Shown piece after piece: positions 1 through 9,565 of a stretch of 20,953 nucleotides of DNA (positions are counted from its first letter, which is position 1; the number at the start of each line of letters is the position of its first letter). Made by a program: the position numbers and the translations under genes. A model generated the notes under the pieces. It had not been told where the DNA came from. It saw nothing but the letters and a program-made list of their open reading frames with translations, and searched no databases. Origin of the DNA: Gnetum montanum. Lineage: Eukaryota > Streptophyta > Gnetopsida > Gnetales > Gnetaceae. The stretch lies in contig MNCI01026912.1 of assembly GCA_015680685.1 (NCBI GenBank), forward strand, positions 864,599-885,551, given 5' to 3'.

Positions 1-431
1 GCTGCTTATCACACTTAGGCTAAATAGGTGCCTCAGTACGACCACTTCGAGCACTTGCGTTACGTGTGGTGATCCCAGTAACGATTAGCGTTTGGTAGCC
101 ACAGTTGCATAGTTCAGGGTGTGACCGGTAAGTGGGAATGGATGCTAACGCTAGTTAATTTAGACGTAGGACATTAGTTAGAGTTAGTTAGTTTCTCAAT
201 CCTTTCCCTAATAGCATAGGAGATAAACTTGAAAATACCAAAAAAATCATATACCTCAGACTTGCTTAACCATACACCGTGACACATACAAGCAAGCCTG
301 GGAAGACAACAAACGATTAACCCCAAGTGTTTCTTGTGGCATTAAGGCATTTAGTCTACGGAGTTCGACCGGATCGCGCGTACACACTCGTATTCGTATG
401 GTTGAGTGTAGGGGTACCTCGCCACTCATCA
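1..431 (+). mobile_element. 3' part of an LTR, Ty3/Gypsy type, + orientation
   Basis: The reverse complement of this stretch resembles 4404-4860, the LTR of the minus-strand element. The shared 17-mer CTCGAAGTGGTCGTACT lies at 4825-4841 and, reversed, at 35-51. GTATGGTTAAG is shared at 4575-4585 and 265-275, and TGTCTTCCC is also shared. Both copies end in the same CTCATCA. Here the terminal CA is at 430-431. The copies are clearly diverged, so they are family members rather than the two LTRs of one insertion, which would also be direct and not inverted. The sequence directly after 431 is minus-strand RT code, so this LTR (solo, or the 3' LTR of an element off the left edge) appears to have inserted into the other element. 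The upstream end and any matching target duplication lie outside the window. Confidence 0.6.
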
Positions 432-766
432 GTCCCCCAGGGACTCATGAATGTTTTCTTAACCTAATCTTCTAGCACAATTTGGATTTTGTTATAGACA
501 CTATAACTATCTAAGAAGCTATAATAACAGTGCCTAGATATGGTATTTAACACTTGATCAAAAAATGGCAAAACAAAGTGATCTTTAAACGTTGCCATAT
601 TCAACAGCCTAAAGTCAATGCAAACCCACCATTTTCCACCCTTCTTTGGTACAATTATGAGTGGATTAACCCACTCACTATCTGCGATTGGATAGATGAA
701 CCCTACCTTGAGGAGTTGTTCTATTTCCTCCTTGATGATTTGCTTCAATTTGGGATGCATCTGCCT
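432..766 (-). pseudogene. Ty3/Gypsy reverse transcriptase, N-terminal fragment
   Basis: An open frame on the minus strand (760 to 464) reads through the first RT motifs: an EEIEQLLKVGFIYPI entry, WVNPLIIVPKKGG, a CIDFRLLN block, KDHFVLPFFDQVL, and YYSFLDSYSVYNKI. The LD in the last block is the position of the first catalytic aspartate motif. An in-frame TAG follows at about 461, after which the frame continues as KTFMSPWGT to 432 and is then cut by the LTR of the neighbouring element. The YxDD catalytic box is therefore missing. A full RT domain would need roughly another 100 residues. Family placement is by eye from the KDHF-LPF-DQ pattern and is fairly safe at Ty3/Gypsy level. Confidence 0.7.
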
Positions 767-1242
767 CTACAACTACCTTTTAAGCTTCATGGTCGAGTTA
801 GTGTAAATGCGATGTTGGCATATCCTTGGATCAATTCTAGTTAGCTTTGGATATGATCAAGCAAAGGCTATTGGCCACTTTTTCACCACCTTCAATAGCT
901 TTTCCTTTTTTCAAGAGCAAGCTTGGCATTAATTATGATTGGTTTAACATTTTTAAAAAATGCATATTCCATACTAACTAATAAAGTTTTTAGTTCTAAG
1001 GGCTCCTTCTTGAAGTGATATGGGATTTCCAACTCTCCCTAATAGGTATCATCATCTTCGTTAGAGAGTTGGGAATGAACTTGTTCAATTTTATCCATAC
1101 CTTCAACATAAGCACATGTTAGGCTCTCAGTTGGTTCCATGCATAATGTGCTACTATTTGAGTTAGCTAGCAGCCACTAGGTGCCCTTCTGTTTTGTGGT
1201 TGTTGTGTACAAACACCTTTGAATGTTGAGTTCTTGTGCACA

Positions 1243-1482
1243 CTAAGTGCATTCTTTAATGTATGTACTTATGATTGACCAAATCTTTTGCATGTAATTG
1301 CACCTATTATCGTTGTACATGATGCATGGAATATGCTTCTTCTCAATCTTTCCTAGTTCATTTTCCTTGGATATTTCTAAAGATAGGTCCCTTATACCCA
1401 TACGTGCATCGACCATGCTTAACCAAGCTCTTCCCATAATGATGGGAAATTCACTTTTGCAGTTGTCCACCTTGATCACCAA
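1243..1482 (-). pseudogene. Retropepsin-region (protease) fragment of the Ty3/Gypsy element
   Basis: The 79-codon minus-strand frame contains FPIIMGRAWLS followed by DARMGIRDLSLEI. In plant Ty3/Gypsy polyproteins a P-I-I-x-GRPxL block marks the C-terminal part of the aspartic protease, followed by a short D-x-x-x-G run before RT. The catalytic D[ST]G would be upstream (above 1482) and is not in an intact frame that I can see. Its position between gag and RT supports the call. It is non-functional. Confidence 0.5.
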
Positions 1483-2437
1483 AAAATCAATAGGATAGGA
1501 CCACCCTCAAATTGTGGTCACAATGTCCTCAACTAATCCTAAAGGGACAGTAATTGACTAATCTACTAATTCTAGACAAATGTTGCTCTTCTTGAGAGGT
1601 GATAGGTTCCAGGCCTTGTACATGTCATAGGAGATGATATTAACTCCTAATTAGAGTCAAGAAGAGCCTTGCATGGCTCATGTACAGCAATCTACTAGTA
1701 AATGAGTGGACTTCTTGGATTAGATCTTTTTGTAGAAAGATTGCCAGCCTTGATCTAGTCAGAAATAGCATGAGTTAACATTATAGTGCAAATCCAAGGT
1801 GGCACTTGGTTTTAAGGACACTCAAAGGTATTTGATGTAGAGGATGAGAGTGTTGGAGCTGCAAGACGATCAGCCAAAGTGGGTTGTGAGGGTTGCAGAG
1901 GACTACTAGGTTGAAAGAAAGGTCTTTTCCTTAATCAATTTTCTGGACCACTTAGCTAAAAAATCAATTGTGAGTGTACAACCCTTGTAGCATTTCGTTG
2001 TTGTGGCTGTGGAGGAATCTCACCCTACATAGATGGAGTAGGAGGTAACTAGGTTGAAGATGGAGGTGTGTGTGCAAAGGGATGCAAAGGATGATATGGA
2101 TATGAATATGGGTTTTCCCCTTAAGTAGATGGTGAATGTGTTTAGTGATACTCTAGAAGGTAATAGTGATGCTCGAATGATGTATGACTTGCAAAACTCC
2201 TAGGGGAGATGGGTAGCTAAACATAGTACTCCTATGAATCTAGTTTCCTATAAGGGTACTGCTGCCTTGGCAATGGCATTCCCCATGATTATGGTTGGTA
2301 CCATTATTGGTATTGTTCATATAGTTATAGAGGAGTTCCACCTGGGTAGTAAGCTTATTGTTGTTGGTGGAACTACCTTGGATTGCCTCAAGGATAAGGC
2401 AATCATCTTAGAGCTTGCCTATGTGCTAGGTAAGGAT

Positions 2438-3375
2438 TCAATTCATACACTCCAAACTCTTGCAAGTGTGACACCACAGGACAACATCCCTTTGGATGTT
2501 CGTATTGATGTCACATTCAGTTTCATCATCAAAGTTAGACTCCACAACTTCCTCTACTACAGCAACTTTGCCCTTACCTCTTTGGTAAGCACGTTCAACT
2601 TCTTTGCACCTCCTGCGATTACGATCACTATTTTTCTCTTTGGATTCTTCAACAATCTTCAAAGCAGTTTGAAATTTTTCATCCAAAGAGTTCCATAACT
2701 TGTCAACCTTGGCCAAAATATCATAAACAAATTTTTGGATAGGCAATGTCTTCCTGTTCACCACTTCATCAAGTGGTGATTCCTCCTCGTCACAAAATCA
2801 GACCTCTCATTTTCTGATGGAAGGATCCCTATTATACTCTTCAGCACTTTCCCTTTTTTGTAGCTCACCTTCTTCTTTGGCTACCTACTCAATTAGTCTT
2901 TGGATCTGATGATCTCTTAATTCAGACAATCTTCCTTGGGCATACACCTCAAGGGTTCTTGTTTCTGCTCTAAGCCCATCTATGATGTGGCGAAGTTGTT
3001 CCCTCTGAGAATAACCATGGCTAAGGCATCAGTGCAAAAGTGAATAATATCTACCCATGGCGACATCCAAGGGTTTATGTGTTTTCTATTTTCAGCCTTG
3101 GATTTGCCTTCTTAGATTAGACACTCTGGAGTATGTTTGATATTTGTCATTAAATATCTCTAACATGGTACTTCATCTATGAATAGATTCTGGCTCCAAA
3201 AACTAATACCAATTTTCAACTTCTTTTATGAGTGTCCTTGGGAAAAGCTTGAGTTTCTACCATTCATTCTCTATGTTCTGTAAGGCACAGGCATCATGGA
3301 AAGCTTGTAGATGGGTTTGCAGATCAAAGTTATATCCCCCTTGAAATCTTAGGATATTGTTCATGTCTAAGCACT
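2438..3375 (-). pseudogene. gag remnant of the Ty3/Gypsy element
   Basis: Translating the minus strand from about 3375 gives a gag-like passage: LQTHLQAFHDACALQN, then LFPRTLIKEVENWY, which fits the L-F-x-x-S-L-x-x-x-A-x-x-WY signature of the retrotransposon gag domain, then a segment rich in charged residues. Stop codons fall inside it (for example directly after the ENWY block and after NEW). A lysine/glutamate-rich open frame at 2764-2438 ends in CHTCKSLEC, possibly a damaged CCHC knuckle. The likely N-terminus is the ATG at 4243, reading MSSSYCKNKDTK and open only to about 4125. All of it is pseudogenic. Confidence 0.5.
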
Positions 3376-4384
3376 TGATCTAACTATCTTTCATATGCCT
3401 ATTTGGAATTTTAACTACCTTCGCAATGTTGAGCATACTTCAAGTTGCTAATAGAGGTTCATCATTATCACTACATCGATGATGTTGATGATGGTTTTAG
3501 CCACCACTTCAGTTTTGGTAACCTTCACAGTCATTGTTGTCTCGTTAATCACCTTCATCATGGTTGTTTCGATGGCAACTTCCTTGAGAACTGTCAGATG
3601 AAGATGAAGGTTCAAAATTGGATGAAGAGGAAGGTGGACTACCATTGCCACTATAGTGTCCGCCACTACTCTTACACTTATTATGATCACCATCCTTAGA
3701 TCCTTTGCTATTGTGATGCTTGCCTGAGTCCCTACCTTGGCTATTACGTTTTCCTAAATCAAGTTTATGAATAGTGGATCACAAGTTTAGGTTCACACCC
3801 TTGCCACCAATATCAATGGGTGGAGAATCTTTATGTTGAGAACCTTCAATAGGAGGATCCTTATTATCATCTTGATTTAGTAGAAACAAGGGATTAGTGT
3901 AATGTTTTCCCTTTGTAGCTTCATGGAGCTTCTCTTGACATCGATCTCATTTGCATTGTGTTTCAGTAGGATAGTGGTTTCAAGTGTCATAACCGTCCAC
4001 AACGTATTCTTTGTGAAGATCTACTATGCCCAACTCCTCAAGGGTTTTAAACAACATCTTAGGCATAAATCAATCGGGGGGTAAGACAACGTTGTCCTCC
4101 ATATCATGCCATCACAACTGCTCATCCTAATGTAGGATGAAGGTGAAATTCAGCATAAACTCATCTAGATGAGTGTATACTACCTTGCACTCTTGTGGGA
4201 CCAGTGGTTTGGTATCTTTGTTCTTGCAATAAGAAGAAGACATTTTGCAAAACAAAACAAAATAAAATTATCAGTGTGCTTGTATAATTCTATGTATAGT
4301 GGGGATAATATTGACCTTGAGGTTCGTACAACAATATTAATGGTATTCACTTAAACCTAAATTGCACACATTCCACAAATAAAG

Positions 4385-4402
4385 TCCTTAGAAATAGCGC
4401 CA
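4385..4402 (-). other. tRNA-Asp-like primer binding site
   Basis: The minus strand reads TGGCGCTATTTCTAAGGA, one base inside the CTCATCA end of the LTR. It keeps the TGGCGC start, the central TT and the GGA end of the tRNA-Asp primer site typical of Athila/Tat elements, with several substitutions between. The position, one base from the terminal CA at 4404-4405, is right for a PBS and fixes the LTR/internal boundary. Confidence 0.5.
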
Positions 4403-5180
4403 ATGATGAGCAATAAGGTAGCCCTACGCCCAACCATATGAATCACAAAGCGTTCATGCACGATCCAGTCAAATTTCGCAGACTTTATCGTTTTTAGTGC
4501 ACTAGTCCTTTAGGAAGTGAATCTTGCCTTAAGGTCAATTATTGTCTTCCCAATTACACTTGTGACAAACATTGGTATGGTTAAGTGTAACTGGGGCATT
4601 CGATTTTTTTCATTTTGTGTTTTATAGTTTGGTGCTCAAAATGTAGATTAAAGGAATTTGATTAACTAATTAACTAGCATTTAACTAATCCTAACATAAG
4701 CATTTGATCCCACTTTCCGTAAATGTCTTGAACCCACGTATCCATTGTTGGGTGACCAAGCGCTACGCTATTAGATGCACCAAGCAATAACGCTACTAGG
4801 ATTACTAAGTGAATACATGTTACACTCGAAGTGGTCGTACTTATGTGTGTAATCTATTTCATTTAACTGCCTCATTAACGTAATAACTGGAAAATATTTA
4901 ATAACTAATTGAAAGCATTTAATAAATTATTAAAAACATTAAATGTATAAATGGAATAGCTAATCTATCCAAAGTGCTTCAAGGTTTATCAAAAAGCTTG
5001 TCTTTATTGCCACACACACTGTTGTGCTCAAGTACAACAATGCTCGAATAAAGATCCGTACACTCAATGACTCCTATTGCAAGCACTTGAGGGAAAAATT
5101 CTAATTTTCAAATAAAAAAACTACAAGAGCTTCGCTGCAACTACAATCTTGTGTTGCCATAAATGCAACTACAGGCATGT

Positions 5181-5187
5181 ATTTATA
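5181..5187 (-). promoter_or_regulatory. TATA box of the LTR
   Basis: The minus strand reads TATAAAT, about 235 bp inside the proposed LTR start, a normal place for the U3 promoter. Transcription would begin about 30 bp further along, near 5150. Confidence 0.3.
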
Positions 5188-5284
5188 GCTGAAAACCAAC
5201 ACTACGTCGACTAGGCCTCGTTGACACAACCAACTAAACATGACTCATCATATATGCATAGCCTAGGAGAAATGATAACAATGA

Positions 5285-5400
5285 GATGTTAACCTAGTGG
5301 TACAAGTCTTGGCTTGGTAATCCCATGTCACAAGTTTAATTCTACTAGGTAACATTGAGTTATAAACTTTTTAAAATCTTGGGGTGTACCTATGTTTCAA
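5285..5400 (+). repeat. tRNA-derived SINE-like unit
   Basis: The plus strand carries a pol III A-box-like TAACCTAGTGG at 5290-5300 (all but one position of TRGYNNARNNG) and a B-box-like GTTTAATTC at 5334-5342 (one mismatch to GWTCRANNC), 33 bp apart, the normal tRNA spacing. ACCTAGT and ACTAGGT flank the region as a short stem. The layout matches heads of plant tRNA-derived SINEs. The 3' limit is not clear; no obvious target duplication was found. It could instead be a chance tRNA-like patch in the LTR. Confidence 0.4.
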
Positions 5401-5905
5401 TTATTTCACATTCCAACACCCCCACTTTCTATTGTAAGATGATGTGAACTCAAATGAAGCTTGTTGATGAAAATGTGACATCTCATTGGGAGTACACCTA
5501 ATAAATAGTGAACTTCTAAGTTTCACTGGTTGATGCAATAGTGAACTTCTAAGCTTGTTGATGCAATTCAAATAACTTTTTTTTTTTTTTTGCCTTTTAT
5601 ATTTACCATAAATTTGTTAGAACCCATTATTGAACAATACATTGATTTTATCTAATAGTTGTACTATAAAATTTGAAAATTTGCATTTGCTCAACTTTGC
5701 TATTATTATGTCGAAACTAAAATGTAAAAGAAAAGTTAGCATTAGGTTGACAACTACCTACAAAAACATTGTAAATCTTATAGATAAGCCTTCTTTCTAG
5801 AGCCCCATTTTGTTGGAATGATGCTGATCCACGTTGAAGATGGATATAATTGTATGCATTTTTTTTATTTAATTTAATTTCTCTTGCGGTGTCATTTTAA
5901 TGCGC

Positions 5906-5913
5906 TATAAAAG
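5906..5913 (+). promoter_or_regulatory. TATA-like box upstream of an orphan ORF
   Basis: CTATAAAAGC gives a good plant TATA match. It lies about 150 bp upstream of the 118-codon ORF at 6058, but also only 26 bp before an ATG in good context at 5932 that opens just a 28-codon frame. Whether it is used cannot be told from sequence. Confidence 0.25.
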
Positions 5914-6057
5914 CATTAAATGTGTGGGACCATGGTGGGAATTCGAGGTGTCTCAGCAGCACCAGCGGAGCATTACATAGGAGCAAAGTCAGAGACGAAG
6001 AAAAAAGGAGTGATATAACGTAACCTTTGTAACAGAGTTGCCACAAGGAAGGAACAA

Positions 6058-6414
6058 ATGTTACAGAACAGCATGATTGAAGATTTGAGTAATAAATGTC
6101 CTTGCAAAGGGGAGCATAAACTTGTGGATGGACGCATCAGCACTTCAAACGGCAACCAATACACACATTTTTTGCAAGGCTTCTTTGGTGGAGAATTGCG
6201 TAGAATTTTGCACCTGCGACAAGACCTTGACTCACCATGGAAGAGGCGCGTAATTATTATGGTCAATAACAGCGCACTTACCGTCCGCAACATCCTTCCC
6301 CCGCCAACGACGATGCTGTTTACCGCCCCCAAAGTGCTGTTAAAAGGAAGGTTCCCAATTCCGATCCTATTCAAGACAGGTTTGTATCACAACTCCACTT
6401 TCACCATGCTGTGA
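6058..6414 (+). CDS. Orphan ORF, 118 aa, doubtful
   Basis: An open frame beginning MLQNSMIEDLSNKCPCKG and ending at the edge of the inverted repeat. I recognise no domain; there is one CPC motif, no signal peptide and no clear membrane segment. The local base composition is less AT-rich than the flanks, which is mildly in favour of coding. However, the opposite strand is open too (6374 to 5973, 133 codons, with paired cysteines CRRC and CKKC), and only one, or neither, can be real. A TATA-like box lies upstream. A GT at 6381 after AG could be a splice donor. It may be the first exon of a broken gene. Confidence 0.15.
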   Translation: MLQNSMIEDLSNKCPCKGEHKLVDGRISTSNGNQYTHFLQGFFGGELRRILHLRQDLDSPWKRRVIIMVNNSALTVRNILPPPTTMLFTAPKVLLKGRFPIPILFKTGLYHNSTFTML

Positions 6415-6452
6415 CAATGTTTGGAACATATTCACTTTGACCATGTTGTGAC

Positions 6453-7716
6453 AATGTTTGGAAGATATTCAAAGTGGAGTTGTGGACCATGGTCACAGCA
6501 TGATATCTCGCAAGACTTTGCTTTATACAAATGGTATATTCACACTAAGTATAGAATGTTTTCGGTTTTCCAACTGAGCGAAAAATTCGCTCATTCTGAG
6601 CACCTTTCCTTTACAGATTGAAAACTAAAATTTCCTCGCTTTCACTTTTTTTTCTCTCTACTTTGGAAAAGTGTTTTATCTTCTGTTCACATGAATAACG
6701 TACGATACACGATGATATCCTTGACATTGATATATTGGTTGCAAGTTACCCACCCAGTATGGAAACCATGATATAGATATATTGATTTGATTTCCAATTG
6801 CCCACCTTTTCTTCTGTTTTCTGCTAAAAGTCTGTCTTCGACCGCACTCAGTGCAACAGTCGCTAAGTGTAGGAAGGCATGATAATTTTTGTGGTCAGGC
6901 TTACCTAAGGTATCGTGATATTGCATGGGCATGGTCCCCATATATCACAAGTTTCAAAATCTTGAGGGGCAATCCAATGGATATCTGTTATGATTGACTT
7001 TTGAACAGGGAAAAAAACTATTTCAAAGATATCTTTTAAAGTTTGTAATATTGCAAGCTGAAAACCTGGAACTGAAATTAAGTCTGAATTTATATTTACA
7101 TGGACAGTATAATCTTTTTGGAACTTTCTTTTAGGTTGTAGTCCAGGGTAGTAATAATAGGGGAATTTCAAAAATGTACAGAGATTGGTGTTCCATTTGG
7201 GTTATATATGTTATAGGTTCAAATTTGAATGTTCTTTTGTCTTTTAACATGCCTTGCATAATGGGCAATAAATTCGTTTTGACTCTACTAATCCAGATTC
7301 TTAATGCAATCTTAGTTTCAAATTCTAGTTGCATCATACATTATCTATCACCAGCATCATTGCCTTAAATGTGCATTTTGAACATGATAACTATTAGCAG
7401 AATAACACACTTAACACACCACCTTCCGACAACAAACATAATTTCAGAGTCCATGTTTTGATGCAGTCTGTATGGCTTCTTTTTCCCCTGCCACTTTCCA
7501 GCAAAATTTGGCCGTTAGTAGACAAACAAGAAAAATACCATGCTTCAGAAGCATAATACAATGTAGTAACCTTACGGAAAGAAAATGAAAATGTGAACTG
7601 AAACACTTCACTAGTCCATATCATCTCATCATAGTCCTTTCAGGAACAGCTTAAATGGGGTCATATCCTCTTTGACTTCAGTCAAAAATTCTGTAAGCTT
7701 CTGCCTGATTAACAGC
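6453..7716. repeat. Left arm of the long inverted repeat (1.26 kb)
   Basis: Bases 6453-6956 match the reverse complement of 18176-18636, and 7112-7716 match the reverse complement of 13352-13960. The 155 bp between (6957-7111) have no partner on the right, where a LINE sits instead. By hand count the outer part shows about 18 substitutions in about 370 aligned bases plus indels of 14 and about 29 bp; the inner part shows about 26 in about 605. The outer end begins AATGTTTGGAA. No classic transposon terminus (hAT, CACTA, MULE) and no matching target duplication are visible next to the two outer ends. Confidence 0.85.
7672..7685. promoter_or_regulatory. Palindromic W-box pair, left arm
   Basis: TTGACTTCAGTCAA holds two TTGACT cores facing each other, the WRKY-factor core TTGAC[CT]. 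It lies near the inner end of the left arm, about 1.9 kb past the receptor gene's stop codon. Its partner in the right arm (13382-13395) is upstream of the gene. Confidence 0.3.
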
Positions 7717-9565
7717 CACATACAAATATTGTCATGTCTTAATCATTATCACCATCCCACATCTTATATCCACAGCATTTTATTGCACAAACAGCACTGC
7801 ACACTGCACTGAAAGTAACAACTACCACCGATTATACTTTTGCTTGTAATGTTCGATTTTTGTCATCGATTCAATGGTTTCTCCCTGTGCTTATCTTTTG
7901 AATATGCGTTAACAGTCGATTTATTTTTCCTGTCCCTGTACTGTCAACATCTTCGCAAAATTTGTTTGCACCGGATATCTACCAGTTGCATTCGTTTTTA
8001 AGTAAATCAAATTTCATTCCTCGGCCCAGAATTTCTGTGCATTCCTTGATAACGACCTTTTCCAATGAATGTTTTGATAATAGTATGAAAATTTGTCTCT
8101 AATGAATATGTTGATAATAATATTAAACTTTCTTTGACACCATTTATGATGAGTCCAAAATAGATTGTGTAATTTCACACTGTAAGAAGCAGAAATTTTC
8201 AGCAATAAAATTTCTTTCTTTGCCCGTCGCACTGTTTCATCGGTTACTGAAAATTTCTTTCATGTGTTGCCGATACTTTGGCTAACTTTCGTATATTAAA
8301 TATCTTCACTTCCATTCTTGGTTTTCGTGAGGTTGCTTACCTGCTATTTATTAAATTATACTTTTGAAATTTCATTTCTAATCTATTTGTTTGTATAAAT
8401 TGCATGAATTATCATGAAACATCACCGACATGGTCCACCGTTTGAAAGCGGATATCCGAGTATCCGATCCAAGATGACCACGTGTCAACACATGGCTTCC
8501 ATCAAGGATAAAGCCGAGGAAGGGAAGGACCCATTTGCAGCGAAATAATTGGTGCGTTGAATATCGTCTCGTAACTCGCATTCGATCGTCGAAATGTCCC
8601 GACTGGTTAGACCTTGCAGTTGCCAGTGGTTATAATCCATAACATAGTTATGAATTGGATAAGCGACATTTAAGCCAAGAATAATCCATGCATTCGCAAT
8701 GCTATTGGAATATGCAAGCCATCTATGTATATCTTCAGGATTATTAGATCTTGGATAGGTTGGATAGCAAAATGGATGAAAGCTGCCTGCGATCTGAAAG
8801 TGCTTTCAAACTTCAATTCTGCTAGCGACTAAAGTGAACACATATTCGTTGGTAAAGAATATCTCAACTTTCAAATCAACAATTATTATAAGATAATGGG
8901 GATAGCAGAGAGTAGTTGCACAACGTTGGCCAGCATTAGTTTTATCGGAAATGAAAATATTTCCAAAGCGTTTTTAGAGGGAGGATGGGGTGCAGGAACC
9001 GGATGACGTGCAATGTTACCCACACGTTCACCAATTTAGCTTCAAATAGCCCATTTGATCTCGTGGAAATTTTCTGCGACGAAAAAAAGCAAATTGTTCA
9101 AAACTCGAAAGCATCAGTGATTAATTTCTACTTTTGCTTACCTTACAGGTAACGGAATCTTTGCGAAACAAATAGCAATTCCGCAGCATAAATTGTAGTC
9201 CCGACAACAGATGTACTAGAGCGTACATAATTTATCTAGCTATGAGTACGAAGATAAAAACGTACGTAATACTTTACAATGTAGATCTTGCTACCCGTGT
9301 GTATGAAATAATTTAAAGGGAACTATTTACATGTGGATCGCTGGAAGAAGCTGCATCTTTTCATTTGAGTGTTCATTTTTCTGTCCTTCAGATGTAGTTC
9401 ACCGATTCTTTGCGAAAGTGCTGGCGTTTTGCGATCGTGAATAATGAACTTTTTCACGTTCTCAGTAAATTGTTACCAAATCTTTGCAAAATGGCTTGTG
9501 ATCCGATTTGAAGTTGCGGTCTTCAATGGTGGCGGCATGCTTTGGAATTTGATGACGATGAGGCT
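7717..9565. other. Unassigned 3' flank of the receptor gene
   Basis: This 1.85 kb lies between the left arm and the stop codon of the receptor gene and has no partner on the other side of the gene. It is AT-rich and holds no convincing ORF; open stretches at 8014-8232 and 8378-8581 (minus) resemble nothing I know. A perfect G-box CACGTG with ABRE-like context (ACGTGTC) is at 8479-8484. The receptor transcript's 3' UTR should lie in the part just below 9566, but I could not place a polyadenylation signal with confidence. Confidence 0.5.

Larger units (their letters stand above)
432..5418 (-). mobile_element. Decayed Ty3/Gypsy (Athila/Tat-like) LTR retrotransposon
   Basis: Reading leftwards, the order is LTR (about 5418 to 4404), tRNA-Asp-like primer binding site, gag remnant with its start near 4243, a fragment from the end of the protease region, and the beginning of RT. 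This is the expected gag-protease-RT order of Ty3/Gypsy elements. The RT palm has the ATxKDHFxLPFxDQ string usual in Athila/Tat elements. Every coding part carries stops or frameshifts, so it is dead. RT breaks off at 432, where an oppositely oriented LTR begins. RNase H, integrase and the 3' LTR are not in the window. Intervening stretches such as 1500-2400 and 3700-4240 show only broken frames consistent with the gag/linker interior. Confidence 0.65.
4404..5418 (-). repeat. 5' LTR of the minus-strand Ty3/Gypsy element
   Basis: The inner end (CTCATCA, with CA at 4404-4405) is fixed by the adjacent primer site and by the second LTR copy, which ends in the same bases at 431. The outer end is proposed at 5418 because the minus strand there begins TGTTGGAATGTG, a usual LTR start. 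This gives about 1.0 kb. A TATA-like box lies at 5181-5187. The outer boundary is less certain because a SINE-like unit sits in the first 130 bp and no second full LTR is available for comparison. Confidence 0.5.
5419..6452. other. Mostly unassigned spacer between the LTR and the inverted repeat
   Basis: AT-rich sequence with a 16-bp direct repeat (ATAGTGAACTTCTAAG at 5505-5520 and 5538-5553), a 15-T run at 5577-5591, a TATA-like box at 5906-5913 and an orphan open frame at 6058-6414. A 37-bp tandem duplication lies at about 6400-6472, just at the start of the inverted-repeat arm. I recognise no gene here. Confidence 0.5.

Noticed and set aside
3445-3699. Histidine/tyrosine-rich ORF on the plus strand with an open partner on minus
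   Set aside because: It is low-complexity sequence in the decayed gag region of the retrotransposon; no independent gene.
432-4860. The inverted LTR pair read as terminal inverted repeats of a DNA transposon
   Set aside because: A primer binding site lies one base from one copy, the interior encodes gag-protease-RT in order, and the other copy ends in CA inside RT. Nested LTR elements explain this better.
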